64,000 nt of DNA, taken from positions 312,001 to 376,000 of the forward strand of contig CAJNDS010000802.1 of the NCBI GenBank assembly GCA_905221605.1. The letters run 5' to 3'. Within the stretch, counting starts at the first letter, position 1. Every line of letters starts with the position of its first letter. Below, piece after piece: positions 32,233 to 42,830 of the stretch. The notes under the pieces were generated by a model, which made no database searches, was not told the origin of the DNA, and saw only the letters and a list, made by a program, of their open reading frames with translations. Position numbers and translations under genes: made by a program. Source of the stretch: Symbiodinium natans. Taxonomy: Eukaryota; Sar; Dinophyceae; Suessiales; Symbiodiniaceae.

Positions 32233-32445
32233 GTAAGTGGAAGAACCCGGATGAAGCGCGCTCTTGGGGTAATTGCCACGTCGCAGAGGAACAGAAGACA
32301 TGAACTTCAGCTCAAGAGTTCCACAGGCAATGTTGGACTCTGGGCACGGTAGGCGAAGTGAGATCCTGGCCAGGTGCGGTTGGATTCCACGGAGGAGCTG
32401 TTGCAGTTGCTGGAGAGTCGGCAGGTGGGCACCACCCCTCAGCAG

Positions 32446-32580
32446 AGATTTTGAACAAGTCATGGCCCATCTCATGCAGGTCAGCTACGTTCCGACGAGA
32501 GATTTTTGGGGCGAGGACATCGTTTACTTTCATTTCGAGACCATCGTAGCTCAAACTGGAATGCTGCTCGAGCGTTGCAA
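32446..32580 (+). CDS. Giant repeat gene: closing element exon
   Basis: After CCCCTCAGCAG. Reads RDFEQVMAHLMQVSYVPTRD, then FWGEDIVYFHFET, the 'L..VSY.PT.DFWG.D.V' element that follows 32232 in the repeat order. Confidence 0.67.
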
Positions 32581-32647
32581 AGCAGACGAATCCTGAGGCA
32601 GCCTATTCGGTCACGTTGCATGCAAGTCGCAGTGTGCTTAGATGGGC

Positions 32648-32905
32648 CATCTGAGGCTAGAAGTCGAGACCATCGCACATGACTTCTCATGGCATGTCGC
32701 TGCTGAGATGGATTACGAGACGACGGTTGTTCGATGGCACCGCAGCATATACCATGTTTGACCGAGGAAGTTCGGCCCCAGTCTGACCTGCCATACATCG
32801 ATGTCCGCCACGGTGGCGCAGAGCGAGCAGTGGCAAACCATGCACACCACGTCAACGCGAGCATTTGGCATGCCGACTTGGGTGCTGAGGCTCGCCGGAC
32901 GGGGG
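32648..32905 (+). CDS. Giant repeat gene: two possible exons
   Basis: LRLEVETIAHDFSWHVAAEM (about 32648-32753) and, in another frame, PQSDLPYIDVRHGGAERAVA (about 32770-32900). The second resembles a linker ('..SD.PYIDV'). Boundaries are not resolved. Confidence 0.35.
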
Positions 32906-33136
32906 AATAACAAGACGCGCAAGCAAGTCAGAAGCTTCGTTAAGCCTATGGTTGGTGTAGCGCGGCAAGTCCCCATTACCTGTGTGTGAGGCTTCCTTTA
33001 TCCGAGCATGATGAAATTCCTTTCAGGGTGAACACGGCTGCATGTCCCACGAATCATGATTTTTGACGATGCGCTGCAGCGTGGGACTTTAGGTTACGAG
33101 CAGGGTAAAAGGTACATCCCGTGGTGTTTACACTGT

Positions 33137-33187
33137 ATATATATATATATCTACACACACATATATACACATATATATATATATATC
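33137..33187 (+). repeat. (AT)n/(AC)n microsatellite
   Basis: TATATATATAT, then ACACACATATATACACATATATATATATAT-like alternation. A CA run also lies at 33351-33370. Confidence 0.9.
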
Positions 33188-33583
33188 TGTTGACATGTAT
33201 GGTCGCCTCCCTCCATGCCATGAGCTAGTTTGCTTTCTTGAGACCAAAAACCCGCGTAAATACCGATACAAAGGACATGCCGAGCATGTTAAGGCGAAGT
33301 CCTTTTTCAGGAATTCCTGTAAGTGAAACGCCGTCTAAACAGTAAAAAGACACACACACACACACACACCTGTTTTCACCACCGAAAGAAGTATCGAACA
33401 AACTCCCCAAAGAATGGCATTCCGCGAGTATCGTATTGGTCTTAATAAAGCCTGAATTGCCAGAACATTCCAAAAAAACATACAGCCACGAAGCAGACTA
33501 GCGTATTTTGCTTCTGAAACAACTGCCTTCTATCTTAGTCTTCCAGGCGCAAGCCAATTCCAACCGTTTGTTTTGAGTTCAAA

Positions 33584-34416
33584 GCATCCGTCTGCATTCG
33601 CTGGAGGACCACACGCGAGTGTACGTGCAGTCGCCTTTTGGCGAGCTGAGCTTTCCTGCACTCGACGTGGTGATGGACGAGGTCAGTCCAGGTCTGACGG
33701 AGTTCTTTGCCAAAGAAGAGTTTGCTCAAGCGGAAGAAGCAGAGGCCAGGCCCAATGTTCAGGCGAAAGATGGGATTTGGCCGAGCATCTCCATGTACGA
33801 GTCCTCGGTGGGAGACAGATTTGCAATCTCAGGCACTCTTGCATCCGTCAACCGAGTGCTTTCAATGATGCAGTTTACACCACCTCCCGACTCGCCAGAT
33901 TCCGGGTCTCTGAGTGTCACCGTGGATCAAACACCGTCATCCGCCGAGCTCGAAATCCTGAACCCTGAGACTTTCCAGATGAGCGTGCCATTAGCCCAAG
34001 CGCATTTAGATCTGGACATCGAGCCGCTGACCAAGTCCGAGTATCCTTGCTTTATTGGTGGTCCGGCGGCCACCTTTGTGAATCCAGGTGAGGATGCGAG
34101 GAATCTGGGCATTACGGTCAGCCCCGAGTTTTCTGCCTCCACGAAGGTGACAGCTCAAATCGCGGAGACACTCCGCGAGTTTCGGATTTCGGTTCGAAAT
34201 GGCCACATCAACCTTGATGTCAACAAGTATCCTGCTGCCCGGATTTGCCCGCCGTTCTTTCCCGATGTGGGGGGCTGTGCAGAGGATGAAACCGATGCAT
34301 GGGTGATCTACGGTACCATCGAGCAAGCCGCCCTGGCCATCGAGTCGGTCGTGTACACTCCTCCCGTGGGCTATGCTGGTCAGGACCTATTGCGCGTCTC
34401 TGGCAGCTGTTCTGAA
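33584..34416 (+). CDS. Giant repeat gene: large exon with two cadherin-like repeats
   Basis: An open frame of about 277 codons. It starts with an ED strand (LHSLEDHTRVYVQSPFGELS), runs through ISGTLASVNRVLSMMQFTPP (GT/DLN and Y.PP elements), then a new repeat with EFRISVRNGHINLDV, IYGTIEQAALAIESVVYTPP and VGYAGQDLLRVSGSCSE. The acidic segment FFAKEEFAQAEEAEARP near residue 45 looks like an inserted loop. An upstream stop in frame at 33574 and an AG at 33583 set the 5' end; GTCACC is the probable donor. It is one of the three largest exons of the giant gene. Confidence 0.76.
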
Positions 34417-37341
34417 GTCACCCTGGCTGCCTGGCAGAAGTGAAGAAGCGAATGCGGGGCATCAACTAAGGGTGAGTCTTGACGCTACGCGACCCGCCTC
34501 GGCCGGGGCCTGCCCGGCGGCGAGCAACCCAATGAGGAGATCGCGAGTGTGAAGGTGTTGTTAGGCTTCAGGGCTTTGAAGGGCTTCGTGCATGTATTCC
34601 CTTTTGGGCACCAGTATAGACCAGCACGGACTGTCGGGGCTTAATGATTAGACGTGGGGTATCTGCTTTATGCTTCCCAGACGCCTATGGCCGAGGCCTC
34701 GGCGAATGACTTGCCTTGGCATAGCTTTGGAGCATTTTGTCAGTGTGATCAGTTGCGAGCTGCTGTGGACGCCATTGAAAGCTGTAACAAGGAAGTGACC
34801 TTGAACATCGTGAAGGGCTTCTCACCTCCGCGCATTCGTTGCTGTGATGGAGTGTCCTTGGAGGCGTTTTGATGCACCGCCACCGAGCAAACGGCAATGT
34901 GCATCTTCATCCAACTCATATTATAAGCCATGTCGGAGTCTCGCCCGCCCCCTGTGAGGTGCATCGTGCTCTGGAGCCTTCGGCAATTCCTCCATGCTAC
35001 TTGGAGCAGAATGTGGCTTGGATGCAGGAAGCGCGTGCCCAGCCATACTTCAGCTGGTTACTTCTTTAACCACCCTTCATCATGGTGGTAATAACGACTG
35101 CTCTCACGCAGGTAGCGCTGCTCAGGCACTCTTAAAACTGCGACATATGACAGTTCAGGTGGAGACTAGTTGAGTCATGAACAACGAAACACAAATAGCA
35201 TTCTTTAGTGTATGGTGGGCGTCTGCTCTAGTAGTGGAAGGACCGAGGTAAGAATGTGGAAAAGTAACACAAGCGGTGCAGATCGCGATCGGCCGCTTCT
35301 GATAGCATTGAATCATTGACAGCTGCGAGCATCGCACATTCGTTTTGCTTGCGCATGAGAGTTCAGGGGTTTTCCTTTGCGCGCTTGCAGAGAAATTCTT
35401 CTCCTGCTTAGCAAAAGCTATACACTGTTTCAATTCTTACGAAACTTGGGCAGGAATTCCAGAATATAGTGTAGGAAAGGAAAATGGATGTGAGCATGCG
35501 AGTGATTGGGGCCATCTCGCAGGGGCCACTAAAAAAGGGGCTTTTGGGGGCCGCACACTTCAGTTTGGCTGTGGCTTTACGGAATGGCTCTCGTCAGGCA
35601 TTTTGCCGGTGAGGCATCAGTTGTGTTGGGCTGCTCCCACATGGTTTCAGAGAGACTGCTTCGCGACAGCTTGCGCTGTTTCGGGGAGGAGGCTCGTGGC
35701 GTGCTTCTGTGTTAGACCTCATCGTTCCCATGGTTCTGCCGGGCCTTTCCGTGCACTGTGCTGCTTTCAGGGTATCTTTTTGCAGCTCCCGTGTACATTG
35801 GTCTGACGACCCCTCCTTGCTGCGGAGGGTTTGTCTTGGCAGTTTCCCATGAGGTTGTGGTAGGGCTGTTAGGGTATGCCCAGGCATAAACTGATGATGG
35901 GGGCAACTGCTTTGACTGTTTTCCTGGACTGCCAGTTCGAGCGAAACGATTGCGTGCTCTCCCCTTTGCTTTGCTACCGTGAGTGGGACGAGAGAGGAAA
36001 GGCAAGGGCTGGTAGATTAACACTTCGTATTCTGCAACTGTGCAAGGGCGGCTAATGGTGAAACATGCTGGAAAGCGCATCTTTTAGGGAGAAATGGAGC
36101 CTTCATTGGCGGGGAACCTCACAGAACCCCAAGTGGGATAGGCAAGCCATGGTCACCAAAAGAGTCCCCTGGTCCCGCACGTTTTTGCTGCTTCCCGGAG
36201 TTTTCGAGGTTGCAAGGGGTAAGCCAAAGAGGAAGTGTAGATCTAACCAGCTGTGTCACAGACAGACTCACATGACAAGCGCCCCGGAAGGGATTTGAAT
36301 ATTCTGTGACGGTTGAAATCAAAACCACAGCAACAACCACCAAATAGAACCAGCCTCCCAAACCATCATGAACACACATTGGGTGTTTTGGCGGCTTCCA
36401 GCTGCTGAGGAGTATGGAGAGATACCAGCTGTGGCACAAGTGACACTCAGCACTGACATCGGGCAGCTGGCATTCTGGCCTGTGGCAGGCAGGCTAGCCT
36501 CAGCCCGTGCTTGATTGACGACTTGATGGCAAACCACCAGCTTAGTTTTGCAAGTGTCGCGATGCTTCTCCCTTTGTTCCCAGCGTAAGTTGTCGCAATT
36601 GACTTGTGTGCTGTCAGTTCTGCTCTTACCAGTGCTCCGGAGTGTTCCGGTTTCACGGCCATAGGGCCATAATGCCATAAGGCCATAGACATGTCGTAGA
36701 TCTGGTGGCAACCTGATGAAGGCCTCTATTTCGACCGCAACTTCGACACTATGCCTGTTCACAATGTTTCCTCACGGATTGTGGCAGCTCGGGCGAATGC
36801 GAGTTGCTGTTGCTGTTCTCTTCTCAGTGCTTGCACATCGTATGCGTGGGAGCAGAAGCAGGAGTAGCAGCTATAGTCGCAAAGAGCCAAACAACAAAAG
36901 CAAACAACTCTTGAATCAGTTCCCTGGCATCGCTGGCCATCAAAGTCAATCCGTTGAGAGCAAAGTTCGAGCCGTCTTGCCGAAAAGGCGAGTGGTCCCG
37001 GTGGCACCATGCAGCAGGGCCTGGCCACGAAGCTCGCCTTGCTCTTCGTACCGGAAACTGAAATGCGTTCGGCTGGGCGGGTGATGGTCGAGGCCAGAAG
37101 GGTAGACATAGGAGCCAAGTCTGAACTTTCGCGTGAGAGCAAAGTTAAAGGTTTTGGATGCGCGCTCTGGGCTCACATCGGCATCGAGCTGTCCAGTCCA
37201 TGTGGTAACCGGGAGGACGGCAGGGCGTGGATGAACTATACGGTTTACGGTGGCCCGCGGCAGCGTCAGTGTTCGGCATGTGCCAAGATCGCGTACTTCA
37301 AACTCCAACCTGCAGGAGGGCGAGCCTTCCGCTTATCCAGA
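34417..37341 (+). other. Long intron stretch without secure exons
   Basis: Open frames of 100-150 codons occur (35345-35806, 36716-37084, 37009-37395) but none shows the repeat, and their splice context is poor. About 2.9 kb with no good exon is long for this gene. Confidence 0.35.
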
Positions 37342-37400
37342 TTGACTTGCCGACGCCCAATGCCACCTACTTATTGTCAGGTCCAGCTGGGCTAGCTGTC
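37342..37400 (+). CDS. Giant repeat gene: possible strand exon
   Basis: Reads IDLPTPNATYLLSGPAGLAV, similar to the 'I.LP..N.TY.L' strand of Big_5-type domains. Boundaries are weak. Confidence 0.33.
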
Positions 37401-37669
37401 CAGCATGTGCAGGGATAGTGATCACGGCCAGGCCGATTGGGCGCTCGTCGACAGGATGCTTTGCTTGGCACCTTGATGAGATGAGATCGCGTTGGACCTA
37501 GTTGTGCAACTTTGTTTACGATGGGCACCAAGGTTTGGAGATGGATGTGCCGTCCATTGGCTTGATAGCAGCCGTACCCCATGCAGCTTGCCTCGTGGTC
37601 CTGCGTGTTGCAAGAGGCCGTGCTGTCTGCCATGGTGAGTCGCAAGCATGAACGTAATACCACGAGCAG

Positions 37670-37775
37670 GTGAGATTGAGCCACCTCCGTTGCCACCCCG
37701 ACGTCTGGCTGTACTATGGAACCGAGATTGGGATGGGCCCAATCGGACCTACCGCCTGCTTGCAGAGCCCCTTGT
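37670..37775 (+). CDS. Giant repeat gene: possible exon
   Basis: After CCACGAGCAG. Reads EIEPPPLPPRRLAVLWNRDW, then DGPNRTYRLLAE. A Pro-rich linker followed by a TYRL strand; family unclear. Confidence 0.38.
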
Positions 37776-37857
37776 CTCAACTTGTCCCCGTGTCAGGGCC
37801 ACAAGCTGCAGAATGCAACTAAGGCTTCGTAGGAGCACAAGAGAAAGGAGGCTCTAG

Positions 37858-38140
37858 CCTTTCTCGAGTCCTCAGTTTCTCGACGCCTAAATCTTTCAAG
37901 TTTCGTATTCTTCAATCTCGAGAAGTTCTCGAACTCCAAACTCGACACCCTTGAAACTTTCGAGCTCGGAAGCCAGTCCCGCTGTGCTTGCTTTCGTGCA
38001 TGTGTGGTTGATCTGGAAGTCCTCGAACTTTCAACCTCCCTCTCGCCTCAAGCTTTCGAACCCGAAATTCTTTTCAAACTTTCCAACTCGAGACTTTCGA
38101 ACTCCATGGCGTCTTTCCATTGTTCGAAGTATCAAACTCC
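37858..38140 (+). repeat. TTCGA-rich low-complexity tract
   Basis: CTCGA, TTCGAA and ACTTTC words recur every 8-15 bases (for example CTTTCGAGCTC, CTCGAACTTTC, CTTTCGAACCC, CTTTCGAACTC) with no fixed period. No coding sense was found. Confidence 0.65.
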
Positions 38141-38271
38141 CAAACCCCAAAGTTAGTGATCCTCATCCCACAAAAGAAATGATGCCATGATTCGAGATTC
38201 TGCTATGGGCGCGTGTTTTTCCCCTCCCTCGATTTTTGCTCGCTCTTTTTTTGCTCCCTCTTGCTTTTTTT

Positions 38272-38273
<2 letters not shown>

Positions 38274-38310
<37 letters not shown>

Positions 38311-38367
38311 GGGGGGGGTGGTTGGGGGGGGGGGGTGGTTGGGGGGGGGGGTGGTTGGGGGGGGTGG
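38274..38367 (+). repeat. G-run, quadruplex-prone
   Basis: About 90 bases with runs of 7 to over 30 G separated by TT, T or GTGGTT, preceded by T runs. The strand is extremely G-rich. Confidence 0.92.
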
Positions 38368-38769
38368 CCCCACCGCACCTCACCCCGACACGGCGACCAG
38401 CCCTCACCCACGACACCCCCAGAACGAAGCACGAGGAACCCAACGAAGGGTCGCGAGGGGAATAGGCCTCACGAAGGTAGGGGGTGGCAAGTTCAACAGA
38501 ACAGCAGACAAGACACCACAAGATACAGGCTTTCATGTTGAGGTTTGCCAAGCTCGAGCATGCTGAAAGCACGTCAGACAACACAGAAAGGCAGCGCCCG
38601 ACAGTGCAGACATCGGAAGCAAACCGACCGCAAGAAAAGACAGCAGGCAGAGAAGCAGCGCTGCACAAGACAAGCAGAGTCCTCGAACCATGGGGCAGAA
38701 CATCTGCGCATTCAAGAAAGAAACGTCGGCAGTGAAAAGAGACATGATGAGCTAAAGGATGTGATGACA

Positions 38770-39545
38770 ACGATGAAAGTCCCGAGCAATTTGATCCATC
38801 TGAGGAGTGCAGAGGATGCGACAGCCATGCTCCGACGGATGCGTTTCATGATCTCCGAAGTCGAGTTGGAGCGCTTGCCTATGCTCGTACCAATTGACAT
38901 ATCAGTTTATGCCCTCCCGACAGCGCAGCTGAAGGCTTTAGATGAAGGCATCCTAAGAGATCAGCGTGTTTTGCAGCTGGACATCGACTGCGAGTCCTCC
39001 GTTCCGATCCTCCAGGTGAGATCAAAAGAGCTGGAGGTTCAACGCGGAAACCGTCTCAGTCTGCAAATGCTTGGAATAGAGCTCCATTATCCCCGGCAAG
39101 TGGTCTTGCAGCTGCTCTGCAGCTCCTGCACCTTCTTTGAGAACGATTTGCAGTGGCGCGGGATACACCAAGTAGCAGGTTCTGCACCTGTCCTGCAGAA
39201 GTACTTAGAAAGCTTGCAGCTGGAGATCAGTTGTCCTTCGTGTGATGCCGACCAGATCGTTCTCAAATCTTGGGATCCAGATGCCCTCGCCAGAGTTGGT
39301 GAGGAGACAACACCTGCACAGGGCAACTTGATTGCCCAGGCGTCTACACAGGTCCTGGTCCGAACCAGCCGACTTGCCGAAGGTGAGCCCATCCTTCGGG
39401 TCTTGAGCGCTGGCGTCCTGGCGAAAGCTGGAGAGGCCACAGAGCTGGTGGAGTACGTTTCCTTGCAAAGTGCAGATCCCAATGAACCTCGGGGACTGGC
39501 AGCTGTGCAGAGCCCCCTAGCGAATGCATTTTTACAAGTTGCATT
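38770..39545 (+). CDS. Giant repeat gene: large exon with two to three cadherin-like repeats
   Basis: An open frame of about 255 codons in the recognisable part; the frame extends upstream to about 38545 but that part is basic, low-complexity and probably intronic. It reads LIHLRSAEDATAMLRRMRFM (DLN element), then VPILQVRSKELEVQRGNRLS (linker and ED strand) and QVVLQLLCSSCTFFENDLQW (strand). It continues with GSAPVLQKYLESLQLEISCP (DLN element), EGEPILRVLSAGVLAKAGEA (new repeat start) and a D-turn LQSADPNEPRGL. It ends around ANAFLQVALQ, which continues in sense with VRLSAHHGVLEI at 39642. Confidence 0.72.
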
Positions 39546-39641
39546 GCAAGATATTGCAAGGCAACATGAGAATACATGAGAGTTAATCGATCGAGCGGCC
39601 CTCAAGCAGAATGTCACATCGAATTTAAGGTGATGTAGAAG

Positions 39642-39690
39642 TCCGCTTGTCCGCGCACCACGGAGTTCTGGAGATTGATGTTGTCGCTTG
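39642..39690 (+). CDS. Giant repeat gene: strand exon
   Basis: Reads RLSAHHGVLEIDVV, the 'V.LS..HGVL.I' strand that follows the D-turn at the end of the previous exon. Exact ends uncertain. Confidence 0.55.
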
Positions 39691-40426
39691 TCGTGTTCTA
39701 GGAGCTTTTGGGAAACCGTTCAATGCAAACGGAAAGCGCGCACACGCACACATTCATACAACTTCGTCATGTATTTGTAGTGTTCGTGCTATGATACATT
39801 TCCTAGGCCAAGCTGGTCGGCGCCAGTGCTTTCCTGGCAGATGCAAAGGGCGGAGCCTCAGCTGCTGCCAATGCAGATCAGGACGTGGATGCTCCCATGA
39901 CATCCCATGACAATCATGCTTTCGCGATATTCTGCTTTGCGATAGCTTGGTTGGTTGAAACTCGTCAAGTGCAGGACGTGTGGGCTTCTACCGGCGTTCG
40001 GATGAGCATTACCGCATTCAGTCACTAGCCACGTTAAACGAGTGCTTTCAGGCAGTGTGCACAGTGCCGATCAGCAGACTTAGGCAACCCAGCCTCAGCT
40101 GACGAATCTCGCATGCCTTATGTGGATCCATCTCGGCCATCAGACCCATGGAATCGCACGCTTTTGGATCCACAAGGCGAGCAGCTTGCATTTCATGTCT
40201 GCGCCATGTCGGTGCCTTTTGTGGAAGCTGCTTGATTAGCTTGGACACTTGTGCAAGCCATCGAGAGCTTGTGCAGGCCCTTCCCGCCCAGAGCGTGTCC
40301 TTTGGAGCGGACGGAGCCTCTTGCTGCGAGGCGCCACAAGTTTTTTCCAAGTGCTCTGCGATCGCTTGCGATTGCACAACGCCTGCGTGCTAGAGCTGAC
40401 CATCTGCGCCAGGTTCTGCAATCCAG
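39691..40426 (+). other. Intron with possible small exons
   Basis: A frame at about 40140-40230 reads WNRTLLDPQGEQLAFHVCAM and one at about 40250-40380 reads HRELVQALPAQSVSFGADGA. Both could belong to the repeat, but the ends are not resolved. Confidence 0.3.
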
Positions 40427-40665
40427 ATGAAGCAGACGCTCAAACAGCTAAAGTACGTGCCAGATGAGTTTGCAGCAGGGTGGGACACAGTGTTGGTGAG
40501 AATGGGCAACCAGATGGGCGAGATACCCGTGTACTCGCTCCGACAAGTTGGTGGCGTCGTGCTTAAAGCCCCGCCGCTGAAAACGCTGACGGTCGGTGAG
40601 GTGCTGAGGCTAAACGTCACGGCCGAGCTGAACCACTTGGTTCAAGATGATGACATGTTTAGTGC
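40427..40665 (+). CDS. Giant repeat gene: closing element, linker and new repeat start
   Basis: After CTGCAATCCAG. Reads LKQLKYVPDEFAAGWDTVLV (L..L.Y.PDEF.G.D..LV), then VGGVVLKAPPLKTLTVGEVL and LNHLVQDDDMFSAKL. The 3' end is approximate. Confidence 0.68.
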
Positions 40666-41159
40666 GAAGCTTTGCCGCATGTGGTGTAGGCTAATTGAGG
40701 TCGTTTTGGGGCCGCTGAGAAGGGAGATAGGCGGGATTTGTACTTCTTTGTACGTGTCCCCTCCTCCTCCTCCACTCCCGCCTTCAACCCCCCACCAAAC
40801 TCAAAACACCAACACCCAAAAAACACGTAGAGCTGTCCCTTATCTTCTTCCACCACAAATGTTGAATTAGACCATATGCCCAAACACGAACTCTGCGCTC
40901 AATAATTTGTTTCGTACTTCTAGCCAGCATAGTCTTTTTGTAAAGGGTTTTGCCGGAGCCACCCATTTGAGCCACGAGTAGTGCGCAAGATTAAACTTGT
41001 TGGGTGTGAAGCTTGCTGAGGCTAGTCACTTGTGGTCACGGTGGCTTCGCTTTATGGTCTTTCGGCGGGCGCATGGAGGTCAACAGTCAACCACAGTCGC
41101 TTCGTTAGTGAAGACATGCTGGTCGAGTTGCTTGGAGTTATAGTGTTTGTCTGGTGCAG
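40666..41159 (+). other. Intron
   Basis: Contains a C/T- then A/C-rich patch at 40755-40830. No exon seen. Confidence 0.4.
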
Positions 41160-41208
41160 GTGCTTGGATCCTCGTTGGAGTTCTCTGGCAATACAACTGA
41201 GTTGAAGG
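41160..41208 (+). CDS. Giant repeat gene: FSGNTTEL element exon
   Basis: After GTCTGGTGCAG. Reads VLGSSLEFSGNTTELKVA, the 'L.FSG...EL' element. The next exon (about 41265) continues the sense in another frame. Confidence 0.55.
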
Positions 41209-41264
41209 TGGCTAGATGGCAGCTCGGTCCATTTCCTTTTTCACAAAGTGAGAAGAGCTGCAAG

Positions 41265-41487
41265 AGTGTGCGAGGCGTTCCTGGCGGATGTGGTTTACGT
41301 ACATACGGATGGCTTCACTGGAATGGACCGTCTGCAGATCTTCGTGCAGGGTGGCCCTATACAGGCAGCGAACAGGGAAGCGCCTTCTGCGGAATTGAGC
41401 ATTGCGGTCATGGTGCAGCTCGTCGAGACGATACTTCCTCCAGCAACGCTAGAGATGCCAGGAAGATTGAATGTGCTTGAAGACTCC
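41265..41487 (+). CDS. Giant repeat gene: closing element, linker and ED strand
   Basis: Reads VCEAFLADVVYVHTDGFTGM, DRLQIFVQGGP, then VETILPPATLEMPGRLNVLE and DS. It ends at a GTGAGC donor. Its DVVYVHTDGFTG.D is the Y/F.G element, and VLEDS is the start of the next repeat. Confidence 0.7.
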
Positions 41488-41569
41488 GTGAGCGCCTGAG
41501 TTGAGAGTCGGTTAATTTCAACTCAATGCTTAGTGTATGGTTCGCATCATGTGGGTGTAGCAAGCCCAG

Positions 41570-41815
41570 GTGACAAAGCCACACATCAAGGTCCGTGACC
41601 TACGCCCTGTTGCACCCTCCGGTGTGGCACTGGCATCAGCAGAGACGGCAGCGGATACTGAGCGAACCTGCCTCAGAGCTCCTCAGCCCGACACTTGGAT
41701 AACGCAAAATTTGTCTTCAGTCCCATGCGACTTATTCCTCGTCGTGGGCTCCAATGGGACAAGTGTGGACCAGATTTCTTGCGCTGGTTGTACACTGCGC
41801 GCTGCGCTTTGGCCA
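41570..41815 (+). CDS. Giant repeat gene: repeat exon
   Basis: After CAAGCCCAG, in phase with 41487 through an 82-bp GT-AG intron. Reads VTKPHIKVRDLRPVAPSGVA, later LFLVVGSNGTSVDQISCAGC. Contains two N-x-S/T sites. The 3' end is approximate. Confidence 0.58.
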
Positions 41816-42265
41816 GACGAATGCCTGACTTGGGTGGCGTTGCTGCAAGATAGTCCTTGTTAACGTGCGTGCTTGGGGTGCCAGACATGTGATGTTCAGT
41901 TGCTCAAAGTTGGTCGCTTGAGCTCAGCTACAACGGCTACACAGGTTACAGGACCGATTGCTACCGTCGCTGGCCTCTCTGGCGGCTGGGCCCTTGCCCC
42001 ATGCCAGAACACAGCTCCGGAGATCGAAAGTCAAGTGTTCGACTTCAGCTGCTTGCTTGAAGTTAGACAGTGCCTGCTTCAAACTCTTGCAAGTTGTGCT
42101 CCCGTGAGGCACCCTGGAAGAGACAGGTGGAGGCCGCTTCTGCGTGCAGGCTCTTGGCAGTCACTCGGTGGGGAGTAGTTGTGAAAGGGCTTGCGCAGAA
42201 AAGGTCGAGCGCGAAGCGTTGCCCCAGCTTCTTATGCAAGCACTGCTACAGCTAAGGCCCCGAAG

Positions 42266-42355
42266 GCTGCTTTGACATCCTCACCATGACAGTCAATTCA
42301 CAGATCTACCGTGGCCTGCCAACGGTGACAACCCTTGTAGAAGGCAGTCATTGGA
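42266..42355 (+). CDS. Giant repeat gene: possible exon before the nested gene
   Basis: After GCCCCGAAG. Reads FDILTMTVNSQIYRGLPTVT and TLVEG, resembling a Big_5 or cadherin-like strand pair. A further frame at about 42450-42530 reads MNLSLVDIFGENASEDLANL. Confidence 0.4.
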
Positions 42356-42830
42356 CACCTTTACTGCTTGCTGCCCGTCGAATGGGTACGCATCTTTGCC
42401 CTGAATTGCAGGTGTTCTGCCTCCTGATTGTAGTGCCAGTTGGGACGTAATGAACCTTTCTCTGGTGGACATCTTCGGCGAGAATGCCAGTGAGGACCTG
42501 GCCAACTTGAGCTTACCCTTGGCGAAGGATAGATGCGAAGGTGCAAAGTGCAAAGATGTGTAACGCACTGCTTGCTACCGGCCCGCCCAGCCAACTTAAG
42601 AGCTAGTGCCGGCGAAGACCCCAGAAAAGTATGGATGTCAACGATCCAAGCCCGTGGGACCCCAGCATCCAAGTCGCCCCCCCCAACCAGCCGCAACATG
42701 TTCCTACTGCTTGGGGAAATCATCGTAGCTTCTCTTGAAACCTGTTTGCACGTGCTCGCTTTGCCGATTGACCCAGCTCTCAAGCCGCACTAGGCGGCAC
42801 AGGCGCAATTTGTTTGATGATCTCCCTGCA

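Noticed and set aside
38153-38770. 205-codon minus-strand frame with a Pro run
   Set aside because: The Pro run is the complement of the G block, and the frame overlaps the start of a supported + strand exon.
42735-42830. Upstream in-frame extension of the 504-codon ORF
   Set aside because: It lacks an ATG and would bury the signal peptide; the ATG at 42831 is a better start.
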